Origin: Oligoflexia bacterium
GTDB taxonomy: Bacteria; Bdellovibrionota; UBA1018
Reading direction: 5' to 3'
NCBI GenBank assembly: GCA_014378465.1
Contig: JACMNQ010000043.1
Coordinates: 1-42,053 of the forward strand
Length of the DNA: 42,053 bases
In this document: piece after piece, positions 10,226 to 18,434 of the stretch
How the letters are laid out: each line of letters starts with the position of its first letter
Numbering within the stretch: position 1 is the stretch's first letter
Translations under genes and position numbers: made by a program
The notes under the pieces: generated by a model
What the model was told of the DNA's origin: nothing
What the model saw: the letters and a program-made list of their open reading frames with translations, nothing else
Database searches by the model: none

Positions 10226-12054
10226 ATCTGAATCTCGAAACCGACGAGACCTCCAGTGCGCTTCAGCCGCAGATCCAGATGAAGACGTTTCGCCGTCTCC
10301 TGGCCGTGATCGGCGGACAGAAAAAGCTGCTTATCGCGGGATTGCTCCTGATCTTTCTCGGGACGGCCGCGGCACTGTCCGAGCCCCGTCTTTTCGGTTA
10401 CGCCATCGATGACGCCATCCTCCCGAAAGACTGGCTTCTGCTCAGGAACATCGGGATCTTCTACCTGCTGGTGGTCTGCATTCGGGTGAGTTCCATGATC
10501 GCGCAGGCCTACCTTTTCGAAAAGCTCGGACAACGAGTGATGCAGGAGCTGCGACTCGCGCTCTTCGCGCAGCTTCAAGCGCTGCCCGTATCGACTTATG
10601 ACCGCAATCCCGTGGGACGGCTCATCACTCGCGTGACCAATGACATTTCAGCGATGGCGGAGATGTTCTCCGCCGGCTTCGTCACCATGATCGGCAATAT
10701 CCTGATCGTGATCGGCACTCTCGTCTGGCTGCTCGTCCTGGATCTCAGGCTCGGTCTCATCGCTTCGGCCGTTTTTCCGGTCATTCTCATCACTTCGGCT
10801 CATTTCAGCCGGAGTCTGACGACCGCCTATCGCAATGCTCGCACTCGACTTTCCGCCCTCAACGCTTTTCTGGCCGAGAACATCCTCGGAATGAAAGTCG
10901 TTCACCTCTTCAATCGGCAGAAGATCCATGTGAACCGCTTCATGCAGATCAATGAATCGCTCGCTGATGCTCAGATCTCTTCCGTCAAGGTATTCGCCTA
11001 TTTTCAACCGACCCTGACCTGGTGTTCAGGGATCGCGGTTTCTCTCGTCATCTGGTTTGGCGGGAGTCGGGCCCTCGAAGGCAGCCTCAAGCCCGGTATC
11101 CTCGTCGCGTTCTTTTCCTATGTTCTGGCGATGTTTCAGCCCATGCGGGAAATCGTCGACAAATGGACGGTCTTTCTGTCAGGCATGACCGCCGCCGAAC
11201 GTGTTTTTGGCATTCTGGACTGGGAGACTGAAATGCCGGTGGCTGAAACCGCGATTGAAGCCGTCGCCCTGAGTGACGTCCGAGGCCACATCGTTTTTGA
11301 AAACGTCTGGTTCGCCTACACGACTGACAAGCACGGTGGAGAGCACTGGGTTCTCAAGGACCTGAGTTTTGAAATCAAACCGGGGATGCAGGTGGGGATC
11401 GTCGGTCATACCGGCTCGGGCAAGACCACGCTCATCAGTCTCCTTCTTCGGTTCTACGAACCTCAGAAGGGGAGAATTCTCCTGGACGGCAAGGATCTCA
11501 GGGATTACGACCGGCGTTCGTTGCGAGCTTCGATCGGAATCGTGCAACAGGATGTCTTTCTCTTCTCAGGCTCGATCGAGGAAAACCTGCACCTCTGGAA
11601 AAATCCCGCCCCTGAAACTCGCGCCAAAGTTGAAGGAGCCATGAAAAACCTGGGGGCTTCCAGGCATCTCCTGAACCTGGACGAGCGCGGTTCCAATCTT
11701 TCCACAGGCGAAAGACAGATCCTGGCCTTTGGTCGCGCTCTCGCTTCGGATCCAAAGATCTGGATCATGGACGAAGCCACGTCGAACATCGATTCTGAAT
11801 CTGAGGAGCGGCTCAATACCGCGCTGACTGAGGCTTCAAAGGACCGAACGCTCCTCATGATCGCTCATCGATTGGCCACGGTTCGCAGCGCCGATCTGAT
11901 TCTCACGCTTCACAAGGGTGTGCTGGTCGAATGTGGCTCTCACCGGGAGTTGCTGGAACAGAACGGCTTCTATTCAAAACTCTACCGCTATCAGTCCGTG
12001 CTTGAGAAGGAGCACCTGGTGGAGCCTGAGCTGGGGACTTCGACTGACCTCTGA
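10222..12054 (+). CDS. ABC exporter half-transporter, catalytic partner (MdlB/LmrD-like)
   Basis: 610 residues with six membrane helices (about 30-325) and a nucleotide-binding domain. Walker A is GHTGSGKTT and Walker B IMDEATSNID with the catalytic E518 intact, but the signature is LSTGE (493-497) instead of LSGGQ. With the previous subunit (intact signature, Asp for Glu) this gives one working and one degenerate ATP site, as in TM287/288, LmrCD and MdlAB. A C-terminal tail of about 20 residues is unremarkable. The start overlaps the partner stop as atga, so the pair is translationally coupled. It is the last gene of the rightward block and is followed by a strong hairpin at 12141-12175. Confidence 0.92.
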   Translation: MNLNLETDETSSALQPQIQMKTFRRLLAVIGGQKKLLIAGLLLIFLGTAAALSEPRLFGYAIDDAILPKDWLLLRNIGIFYLLVVCIRVSSMIAQAYLFEKLGQRVMQELRLALFAQLQALPVSTYDRNPVGRLITRVTNDISAMAEMFSAGFVTMIGNILIVIGTLVWLLVLDLRLGLIASAVFPVILITSAHFSRSLTTAYRNARTRLSALNAFLAENILGMKVVHLFNRQKIHVNRFMQINESLADAQISSVKVFAYFQPTLTWCSGIAVSLVIWFGGSRALEGSLKPGILVAFFSYVLAMFQPMREIVDKWTVFLSGMTAAERVFGILDWETEMPVAETAIEAVALSDVRGHIVFENVWFAYTTDKHGGEHWVLKDLSFEIKPGMQVGIVGHTGSGKTTLISLLLRFYEPQKGRILLDGKDLRDYDRRSLRASIGIVQQDVFLFSGSIEENLHLWKNPAPETRAKVEGAMKNLGASRHLLNLDERGSNLSTGERQILAFGRALASDPKIWIMDEATSNIDSESEERLNTALTEASKDRTLLMIAHRLATVRSADLILTLHKGVLVECGSHRELLEQNGFYSKLYRYQSVLEKEHLVEPELGTSTDL

Positions 12055-12140
12055 GCTGGCGGCTCCCCAACCCAGGAATGCCGGTGACAAAGGTCCATTC
12101 CTGGAGCCTGAAACAGGGGCTTGCCTGGAGCATTGAAATC

Positions 12141-12175
12141 CTGAGGTGAGCGTACACGCTGTACGCTCACCTCAG
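12141..12175. terminator. 15-bp perfect inverted repeat between convergent genes
   Basis: Stem 12141-12155 (ctgaggtgagcgtac) pairs perfectly with 12161-12175 around a 5-base loop (acgct). It lies between the exporter stop (12054) and the stop of leftward epmA (12206), the place of a bidirectional terminator. There is no real T run on the + side (caaag follows) and only gatttc on the minus side, so it may be a Rho-assisted, mRNA-stabilising or otherwise non-canonical terminator. Confidence 0.6.
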
Positions 12176-12205
12176 CAAAGTTGTGCATCCATCGCACCGA
12201 CGCAA

Positions 12206-13480
12206 TCAGGGCGAAAAGCTTTTGAGCCAGAGCGTCTTTTCGATGTCCGGTTCATTGGCGAAGAGCATGACCATGCGGTCCACTCCAACTGCAATTCCGC
12301 CGGAGGGCGGCATCGCTTCTTCGAGGGCCTGCAGAAATTCTTCATCAAGCGGAGTCTTCGGAAAATCCGCGCCATAAATCATCTCGCGCGCTTTCATGTC
12401 GGCGACGAAACGCCTGCGTTGTTCGAAAGGGTCCGTGAGTTCTTCAAATGCATTGCCGAGTTCGAGCCCACCCACGTAGAGCTCAAAGCGTCTCGCCCAG
12501 CTGGAACCATCAGCATCCTGATCCACCACTGCAAGCGCGGCCTGCGAAGGCGGGTAGCGAGTGACGAACACGGCCTGATGCCCCGGAAGTGCGGGTTCAA
12601 TCAAGTTGAGCCAGATCCTGAAATAGAGATCATCCCAGGTGTCGGTATCGGAAGGAGCGAGTCCGAGGCGAACGCATTCCGCGCGCAGGAGTTCAGGAGT
12701 GGAGGCTTCGAGCAGGTTCACTCCCGCGTGTCCGAGGAAGAGGTCCCGCACCTGAAGTCGCGGCCAGGGAGTTTTGACCGAGATCTCCTGACCCTGGAAC
12801 TGAAGACTCGGTTTGCCAAAGAGCTTGAGCGCGATGAATTCAAACAGGGACTCCGTATCCTGCATGATCTCTTCGTATCCCGCGTAGGCGCGGTACCATT
12901 CGAGCATCATGAATTCAGGGTGATGAGTCGTGGACTCGGGTTCATGACGAAAGGCCGGGCAGAGCTGAAAAATCTTCTCGAGACCTCCCACGAGAAGGCG
13001 CTTCATGGCAAACTCAGGTGAGGTGGGAAGATGGGCGCCGGTCGTGGTCTGGTACGTCCGAATGTGGGTTTCCATTCCTGGGCACGGCACCAGCAAAGGG
13101 GTGCGGGTTTCATGAAAATCCTGCTTCAGAAAATAGTCTCGGATGGCGTTTTCGACCTGGGAGCGAATTCGGGTTCCGTGCAGTCTGCGGGGATCCAGGA
13201 TCCGAGAGTTCCAGGTAGGCGCACGGTGGCTGGTCGTCAGAACCCGGATCTGACCCGCTTCATATTCCACGATGTCGCCAAGCTTTGCGTCATTTTCAGC
13301 TGCAGTTTCGACTGATGTGATCCCCGCTTCATTCTGAATGGAGTACCGGACGCCTGCCTGCCTCGCTTCGACGTGCACGCACCGACCCCGTGTCAGGCCA
13401 GGGAGATGAGGGTAAGTCGTGCGCGGCTTGAAAGAGGGCGGCGTTGAAGGGGGCGGCGAGGGCGGCTTCAAAGAGGACAT
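12206..13480 (-). CDS. epmA: EpmA-like EF-P lysyl-modifying enzyme with an N-terminal extension
   Basis: 424 residues. The C-terminal 320 match EpmA (GenX/PoxA), the class II lysyl-tRNA-synthetase paralogue that activates beta-lysine and attaches it to a lysine of elongation factor P. Visible motifs: LPTSPEFAMKRLLVGG, FRHEPESTTHHPEFMMLEW, GNAFEELTDPFEQRRRF and GGIAVGVDRMVML. E. coli EpmA is about 325 residues and lacks an anticodon-binding domain. Here about 100 extra N-terminal residues begin with a Pro/Ser-rich stretch and continue with an OB-like segment (GRCVHVEARQAG, GDIVEYEAGQIRVL). Neither efp nor epmB is in the window. The ATG has only a weak taggt some 14 bases upstream. A true class II LysRS is an alternative but its full anticodon domain is missing. 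Confidence 0.82.
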   Translation of the reverse strand: MSSLKPPSPPPSTPPSFKPRTTYPHLPGLTRGRCVHVEARQAGVRYSIQNEAGITSVETAAENDAKLGDIVEYEAGQIRVLTTSHRAPTWNSRILDPRRLHGTRIRSQVENAIRDYFLKQDFHETRTPLLVPCPGMETHIRTYQTTTGAHLPTSPEFAMKRLLVGGLEKIFQLCPAFRHEPESTTHHPEFMMLEWYRAYAGYEEIMQDTESLFEFIALKLFGKPSLQFQGQEISVKTPWPRLQVRDLFLGHAGVNLLEASTPELLRAECVRLGLAPSDTDTWDDLYFRIWLNLIEPALPGHQAVFVTRYPPSQAALAVVDQDADGSSWARRFELYVGGLELGNAFEELTDPFEQRRRFVADMKAREMIYGADFPKTPLDEEFLQALEEAMPPSGGIAVGVDRMVMLFANEPDIEKTLWLKSFSP

Positions 13481-13562
13481 GGATCAAGGACATACCTAAA
13501 ATCAGTGTTTTGATTCAACCCTTTTAATTATATGAATCTAGGACAAACCCCAGGAGTTTCCC

Positions 13563-14999
13563 ATGTGGCGTTCTTTCAGGCTGAAGTCTTCCCGACTCAG
13601 TCTTCAGGCAAAAATCAGTTTGGTCCTGCTCTCCGTGCTCGTACCGACTTTTCTCGTCGTGACGGTTGCTGAGAACAAGCTCATGCAGCCTCTGCTCGCC
13701 GATCAGGTCAAGCAGATCGGAATCACGACCGGGCAGACTCTGGCCACGGAGATCGTCACTCAGAAACTTCTCTCGCGAAATGACGACTACACCGCGCTCG
13801 AAAGTCGAGTGCGCGAGTTTCTCTACCTTCAACCCTCCATTCGTCGCATGGACGTCTACCTGCCGACGCCCAGCAGGCGCTTCATGCACAACATCGCTTC
13901 AAGCGTCGAAGAGGAGCCCGAGGAAGTTCACTCCGCCTCCATCCTTCTGACCGAAGAGATCACGGCCGACTACCGACGCAATGAACTCGATGAAAATGAT
14001 TGGGAGATCACGGTACCCATCGTGAAGATGCCGAAAAACCCTAAAAATCCAAAAAAGATCCTCGGTGTCGTTCATGTCAACGTATCCATGAAGCTCGTCA
14101 ATCAGATCATCGGCATTCTGCTCTGGGCGACTGCCGCTGCCGCGACTTTCAGTACCGTCTTTCTCTTTCTGGGGCTCAGCTACTTTCTGCGCAAGACGGT
14201 CTACAACGACCGGAAGCTCAGAGAAGCGGAGAATCAGAACCTTCAGCTGATCTCAAAGCTGCACGAGACCGAGCGACTCCTCATGAATACCGAGAAACTT
14301 GCAGTCATGGGACAGTTGACGGCCAGCTTCGCGCACGAGATCGGAACTCCACTGAACGCGATTGGAGGCCACCTTCAGCTTCTGAAGGAGGAAATGGATC
14401 CAGCCTCCGGTGAGCGCATGAACATCATTGAAGGCCAGCTGGGAAAGATTGAACAGATCGTCAAAGGCTTTCTTCAGAGCACGGCCAAGCCAACTTCTCA
14501 GAAGCAGCTGGTGGATCTGCCCGGCGTCATCGATCAGACTCTGCGGATCGTGCGTCCCCGGTCTGAGAGCATGAGCATCGAGATCAGGCGGGATTATGAT
14601 CGGCTCATGGGGCCGATCCGCATCGTGCCGCTGGATCTGGAACAGATCCTGCTCAATCTGGTGAACAACTCGCTCGACAGCCTCAGGTTCAAGATCGAAA
14701 CGAAGGAACATTTCAAGCGGGTGCTCGCAGTTTCGAGTCATCTGCAGCAGGAAGACGGTAATGACTGGGCGGTGATCTCCATCTACGACACGGGAGAAGG
14801 GATCAAGAAGCAGGATATTTCCCAGGTGCTGAAACCGTTTTTCACGACCAAGCGACCGGGCGAGGGAACGGGACTCGGATTGACGATCTGTCAGGAGCTG
14901 GCGCACAAATACGGGGGTCATCTTGAAGTGGAGTCGAAAGAGTCCGCCTGGACCCGCGTCACCGTCAAACTGCCTTACCGCTCGGAAACTGCCACTTGA
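13563..14999 (+). CDS. Membrane sensor histidine kinase
   Basis: 478 residues. Two membrane segments (about 17-35 and 182-208) flank an extracytoplasmic sensor region of about 145 residues without a recognised domain. The cytoplasmic part has HisKA with phospho-acceptor H258 in HEIGTPLN, the N box LNLVNNSLD (365-372), the DTGEG box (409-413), PFFTTK and the GEGTGLGL box. It should autophosphorylate and pass phosphate to the response regulator encoded 40 bases downstream. The aggag ribosome site precedes the ATG with good spacing. The gene diverges from epmA across an 82-base AT-rich gap that should contain promoters for both, although no strong boxes stand out. Confidence 0.93.
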   Translation: MWRSFRLKSSRLSLQAKISLVLLSVLVPTFLVVTVAENKLMQPLLADQVKQIGITTGQTLATEIVTQKLLSRNDDYTALESRVREFLYLQPSIRRMDVYLPTPSRRFMHNIASSVEEEPEEVHSASILLTEEITADYRRNELDENDWEITVPIVKMPKNPKNPKKILGVVHVNVSMKLVNQIIGILLWATAAAATFSTVFLFLGLSYFLRKTVYNDRKLREAENQNLQLISKLHETERLLMNTEKLAVMGQLTASFAHEIGTPLNAIGGHLQLLKEEMDPASGERMNIIEGQLGKIEQIVKGFLQSTAKPTSQKQLVDLPGVIDQTLRIVRPRSESMSIEIRRDYDRLMGPIRIVPLDLEQILLNLVNNSLDSLRFKIETKEHFKRVLAVSSHLQQEDGNDWAVISIYDTGEGIKKQDISQVLKPFFTTKRPGEGTGLGLTICQELAHKYGGHLEVESKESAWTRVTVKLPYRSETAT

Positions 15000-15039
15000 C
15001 CTCTCGACCCCATGAAATGAAATCTTTGAGGAAATGCCG

Positions 15040-16353
15040 ATGAAAACACAGGTACTGGTGATCGATGATGATGAGGTCATGCGAAAGCTGCTGGGAGAAG
15101 TGCTGACTCGTGACGGCTATCAGGTCGAGCTCGCTTCGAGTGGCGAAGAGGCCACGAAGAAGATCAAGGTCAAAGGCGCTCACTACCCACTCATCGTGTC
15201 GGACATCCGCATGCTGGAGATGAGCGGCATGGCGGTTCTCCGTGAAGTGAAGAAGGTCATGCCGCAGTCGGTGATGATTCTCATGACGGGCTTTGGCAGC
15301 ATGGAGGGTGCACTGGAGGCCATTCAGGAAGGAGCGTTTGATTACATCAGCAAGCCCTTCAAGATGGATGATCTCAAGGCGATCGTCGCTCGAGCGCACA
15401 AGCATTGGGAATCTCTGCAGGCGCAGTCGAAAAATCAGAGCACGGGGCAGGAGAAGCCGGTACTTCGCAGTCAGACCATGATCGGAAAATCCCAGAAAAT
15501 CGTCGAAGTCTACAAAACCGTCGCGCGCGCGGCCCTGTCCACCAGCAATGTGCTGCTGACGGGCGAGAGCGGGACGGGCAAACAACTCGTGGCTCACGCG
15601 ATCCATGACAACAGTCCTCGCAGAAAAAAAACCTTCGTCAGCCTGAACAGTTCCGAGACGGATCTTTTCGCCGAGCAGTTCGAATCCGCTCGCGGAGGGA
15701 CAGTCTTTCTGGACCGGGTCAATGACCTGGATTCATCGGGCCAGATGAAATTTCTTCGCGCCATCGAAGGGGCTGAATCCCAGGACAAGGAAGTGCGAGT
15801 CATCACCGCGAGTCGACAGGATCTTGAGGAGAGCGTCAAAGCCGGAAAGTTTCGGGATGATCTCTTCTACAAGCTCAGTGCGATTTCCATCGAGTTGCCA
15901 GCGCTCAAGGACAGGCTTGAGGATCTTCCGGAACTGGTGGAATATTTTCTGGCTCGGTACACGGAAAAGAATCGCAAGCAGGTTTCTCACCTGTCGAATG
16001 AAGCGATGGCACTCCTCAAGTCCTATCCGTGGCCGGGAAATGTCCGAGAGCTCGAGCATGCCATTGAACGCGCCGTAGCATTGACCAATACTGCGGTTCT
16101 CCATCCCGAGGATTTTCCGGAGATCGTTTCGGACCTTCGTGAAGGAACCGCGAATGCTGCGGGTGCTTCAAGTGGGGGAGTGCAGATGCCCTATCAGGCC
16201 AATTCGCTCGAAGAGATGGAGCGGGCTCATATTCTGAAAGTTCTCGAAGAAGTGAGTTACAACAAATCCAGGGCGTCTGAAATTCTTGGAATTGATCGTG
16301 CTACCCTTTACCGAAAAGCACAGCGTTACGGAATCGATCTCCGAGGGAAATGA
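15040..16353 (+). CDS. NtrC-like response regulator lacking the GAFTGA loop
   Basis: 437 residues: receiver domain (1-120; acidic D9-D11, phospho-acceptor D55 in SDIRM, T83, K105 in ISKPF), AAA+ domain (about 145-350) and Fis-type HTH (about 396-432). Walker A is GESGTGKQ (175-182). The GAFTGA loop needed for sigma-54 contact is missing: only 38 residues lie between the Walker A lysine and the GG before Walker B. Walker B reads FLDR (R226 for Glu), while R272 of the arginine-finger region is kept. It is probably not a classical sigma-54 activator. The start is set at 15040 because gagga (15028-15032) is well spaced for it; the ATG at 15034 is too close. It is cognate to the kinase upstream by position. 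Confidence 0.9.
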   Translation: MKTQVLVIDDDEVMRKLLGEVLTRDGYQVELASSGEEATKKIKVKGAHYPLIVSDIRMLEMSGMAVLREVKKVMPQSVMILMTGFGSMEGALEAIQEGAFDYISKPFKMDDLKAIVARAHKHWESLQAQSKNQSTGQEKPVLRSQTMIGKSQKIVEVYKTVARAALSTSNVLLTGESGTGKQLVAHAIHDNSPRRKKTFVSLNSSETDLFAEQFESARGGTVFLDRVNDLDSSGQMKFLRAIEGAESQDKEVRVITASRQDLEESVKAGKFRDDLFYKLSAISIELPALKDRLEDLPELVEYFLARYTEKNRKQVSHLSNEAMALLKSYPWPGNVRELEHAIERAVALTNTAVLHPEDFPEIVSDLREGTANAAGASSGGVQMPYQANSLEEMERAHILKVLEEVSYNKSRASEILGIDRATLYRKAQRYGIDLRGK

Positions 16354-16970
16354 TGGATCGTTTTGAAGAAAAGCTTCTCACCGCGTTGAAAGTCGAACCC
16401 CTGAAAGCGCATCGACCTTTGCCGGCGGGACGGCCTGCGGCAGTGCTTCTTCTGTTCGGACATGTCCGCGTCACCGAAGCCTCTCTGGAAACGGTGGAAC
16501 CCCAGCTCCTGCTCACGAAAAGAACCGAGTCAGTGGAGACTCACAAAGGGCAATACGCTTTCCCGGGCGGATCACTGGATCCCGAAGACCATGAAGAGCA
16601 GGGACTCATCACGACGGCTCTGCGTGAAACCGAAGAAGAAGTCGGAATTGATCGAAGCCGGATCCGCATTCTGGGAAAACTTTCCGATCTCTGGACCGTG
16701 AGTGGTTACGTCGTGACTCCTGTGGTCGGCCTGTTGCTCGAGCCCATCGAAGATCTGGTCATGAAATTCAGTCCGCATGAAATCGCGACTGCCTTCTGGG
16801 TGCCCCTCAGTACCCTGAAATCTGACGAAACTTATCGACAAGAGTCCCTCACTTATGGTCCCAATGGAGATCAGATTTATAAAAATCATGTGTTCCAGGT
16901 GGATGAACACCGGGTCTGGGGAGCGACGGCAGCGATGATACGCGACCTGCTGGACCGCCTGGCCTCGTGA
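16353..16970 (+). CDS. Nudix hydrolase, CoA diphosphatase (NudL/YeaB) type
   Basis: 205 residues. The Nudix box is visible as FPGGSLDPED followed by TALRETEEEVGI, which supplies the REXXEEXG metal-binding core. The preceding LLTKR...THKGQYAFPGG matches the UPF0035 signature that marks CoA pyrophosphatases, enzymes that cut CoA to 4'-phosphopantetheine and 3',5'-ADP. Substrate is inferred from that signature. Two ATGs lie side by side (16350, 16353); the upstream gaggg fits the second better. Either way it overlaps the response regulator stop and is probably in the same operon, perhaps only as a passenger. Confidence 0.87.
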   Translation: MDRFEEKLLTALKVEPLKAHRPLPAGRPAAVLLLFGHVRVTEASLETVEPQLLLTKRTESVETHKGQYAFPGGSLDPEDHEEQGLITTALRETEEEVGIDRSRIRILGKLSDLWTVSGYVVTPVVGLLLEPIEDLVMKFSPHEIATAFWVPLSTLKSDETYRQESLTYGPNGDQIYKNHVFQVDEHRVWGATAAMIRDLLDRLAS

Positions 16971-17011
16971 TGAAAACGACACACTCAAATTTCAAACGGA
17001 GATGATTGAAG

Positions 17012-17548
17012 ATGAAAAATTGGAATGGACTTTTTGCTCGTGGAACTGTCGTCGCCGTCACTGCACTTGCAATGACGGGCACATTCGTGAACTCAACTGA
17101 ATGTCGCGCCGTCGATGACTTCAAAGGAGCGCCGGCCAATGCAGAAGTGACCGCCAGCGCGATGGGCGGCTTTGGTCTCATTGATACCAGTGGAGGTTTC
17201 ACCGTGATCGGTGCGATCGCCAAGAAAATCGTGAATCACGGCTTCATCAACGACATCAATGACCAGGTTTTTCTGGAAGTCGAAGCGGGGCCGCTTTTCA
17301 CCACGGGTACCACTGCCTGGCTTTACAGCGTCCACGGTCGCTGGGATTTCAAGCAGGATGACCAGTGGACCTTCTTCGCGATGGGCGGTCTGGGCGCCAA
17401 CAGCGTGAGCAGTAACCGTGTCGGCGACCGTTTCTCAGTCTACCCACGTCTGGGCGTGGGAGCGTTCTGGACCTTGCCCGCAGGCCTCACCCTTCGCGGT
17501 GAAATCAGCCATGAAGTAATCATTGCCGGCGTTTCCATCGGGATCTGA
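17012..17548 (+). CDS. Secreted, probably outer-membrane beta-barrel protein, unknown
   Basis: 178 residues. Signal peptide (hydrophobic VVAVTALAMTG, likely cleavage after CRA near residue 30). The mature part has alternating hydrophobic and Gly/aromatic residues (WLYSVHGRWDFK, FFAMGGLGANS, GVGAFWTLPAGLTLRGEIS) like small barrels. No family recognised. The ATG at 17012 is chosen over a TTG at 17006; ggag lies about 10 bases upstream. It lies 41 bases after the Nudix gene and may share its transcript. A 13-bp palindrome (17543-17555) straddles the stop codon. Confidence 0.72.
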   Translation: MKNWNGLFARGTVVAVTALAMTGTFVNSTECRAVDDFKGAPANAEVTASAMGGFGLIDTSGGFTVIGAIAKKIVNHGFINDINDQVFLEVEAGPLFTTGTTAWLYSVHGRWDFKQDDQWTFFAMGGLGANSVSSNRVGDRFSVYPRLGVGAFWTLPAGLTLRGEISHEVIIAGVSIGI

Positions 17549-17607
17549 TTCAGATTAAAGTCGTAGTATCCAGGAGTTAGAACGGTACTAAAATTAGAAG
17601 TCCATTC

Positions 17608-17636
17608 TTGACGTGATAAGTCAGGTAATGTATACT
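17608..17636 (+). promoter_or_regulatory. Strong sigma-70 promoter placing the transcript start at the next ATG
   Basis: TTGACG (17608-17613), a 17-base spacer and TATACT (17631-17636) match the consensus at 10 of 12 positions. The expected start of transcription (about 17643) is only about 4 bases before the ATG at 17647. The mRNA would therefore be leaderless or nearly so. Confidence 0.75.
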
Positions 17637-17646
17637 GCACCTCGCC

Positions 17647-18279
17647 ATGAAGAAAAATACTACGCTCCTGACTGCACTTTTCACCTCCGGTCTTCTCCTC
17701 GCGACTGCCGGCAGGGCATCAACGGGTGCATCTGACGGTAAACTCGTGAAAGCGCCTGAACCTGGTTTGCCTCACAGACTCCTGGTGAGTGTCCGCGCCG
17801 CCGGCGTTCCCTTCATGTCGAATTATCAGGGCACATTATCCGCTTTCATGAAGAACGGTCGCCCGTCCGCCCTCGTGTATTGCGACACGCTGGATACCAA
17901 TGCCTGCAGAGTTTACAGTCCCGCAAAGCTCAAGGCCGGAATCACCGCCATTGATGTCAAAGGTGCAGGAGTGCTTCTGACGATTCATTCGCCCAGGTTC
18001 GGAACTGATCTGATCAGTGAAGTCACAGTGGAATTCAAGGCCAGTCAGGGCGACTGGAAGGTCTTGAATCTTCGCGCCGGACAGGTCAGTGGAGCGAGTC
18101 CTTTTCTGGTTCAGCTTCACGATGCGAAGAACAACAGGATCACGGAATTCAATCAGCTCGGCCTGAGGGTGGGATTTTTCCCCCATATTGGAATGAAAAG
18201 TGTGAGCTTCGGTCTGAATGACAAGTCTGTGGCGCGCTTTGATTCGAGTCAGCTCGAAACGGTCGATGGTCCTCAGTAA
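17647..18279 (+). CDS. Secreted protein of unknown function, probably leaderless mRNA
   Basis: 210 residues with an N-terminal signal peptide (KK then a hydrophobic run to about residue 20; cleavage probably near GRAS). The mature part is mostly beta-like, with two Cys (YCDTLDTNACR) that could form a disulphide. I recognise no family. No Shine-Dalgarno sequence precedes the ATG, and the promoter is so close that none could be transcribed. The next in-frame ATGs would remove the signal peptide, so this start stands. It is single-gene, ending at a hairpin, microsatellite and terminator region (18301-18383). Confidence 0.75.
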   Translation: MKKNTTLLTALFTSGLLLATAGRASTGASDGKLVKAPEPGLPHRLLVSVRAAGVPFMSNYQGTLSAFMKNGRPSALVYCDTLDTNACRVYSPAKLKAGITAIDVKGAGVLLTIHSPRFGTDLISEVTVEFKASQGDWKVLNLRAGQVSGASPFLVQLHDAKNNRITEFNQLGLRVGFFPHIGMKSVSFGLNDKSVARFDSSQLETVDGPQ

Positions 18280-18300
18280 GATTCAAAAGGTCTCTCCTCG

Positions 18301-18344
18301 GAACACCGGGATGGTGTTCTTCTCTCTCTCTCTCTCTCTCTCTC
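18301..18344 (+). repeat. Hairpin followed by a (TC)12 microsatellite
   Basis: A 7-bp stem gaacacc/ggtgttc with a gggat loop (18301-18319) leads into twelve TC dinucleotides (18321-18344). It lies in the 3' untranslated region of the secreted protein gene, just ahead of the terminator. Dinucleotide runs of this length are uncommon in bacteria and prone to slippage, but this one is not inside a gene. Confidence 0.9.
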
Positions 18345-18346
18345 AA

Positions 18347-18386
18347 TAAAAAAGGGGGGGCTTCTTTCGAAGTCCCCCCTTTTCAA
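18347..18386. terminator. Bidirectional intrinsic terminator
   Basis: A 15-bp stem (18350-18364 with 18369-18383, one G.T pair, loop tttc) contains six G-C pairs in a row and is flanked by A runs on the left and T runs on the right. It can terminate both the rightward gene ending at 18279 and the leftward gene ending at 18435. Confidence 0.88.
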
Positions 18387-18434
18387 TTTTCAGGAGTCCC
18401 GCTTGCGCGGTGACTACGGAAGTTTCAGCTCAGA

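Noticed and set aside
12146..13021. 291-codon open frame on the + strand
   Set aside because: Antisense to epmA and beginning inside the terminator hairpin.
13481..13562. Promoters for epmA and the histidine kinase
   Set aside because: The gap is AT-rich and must contain promoters, but no pair of boxes reaches an acceptable match with proper spacing.
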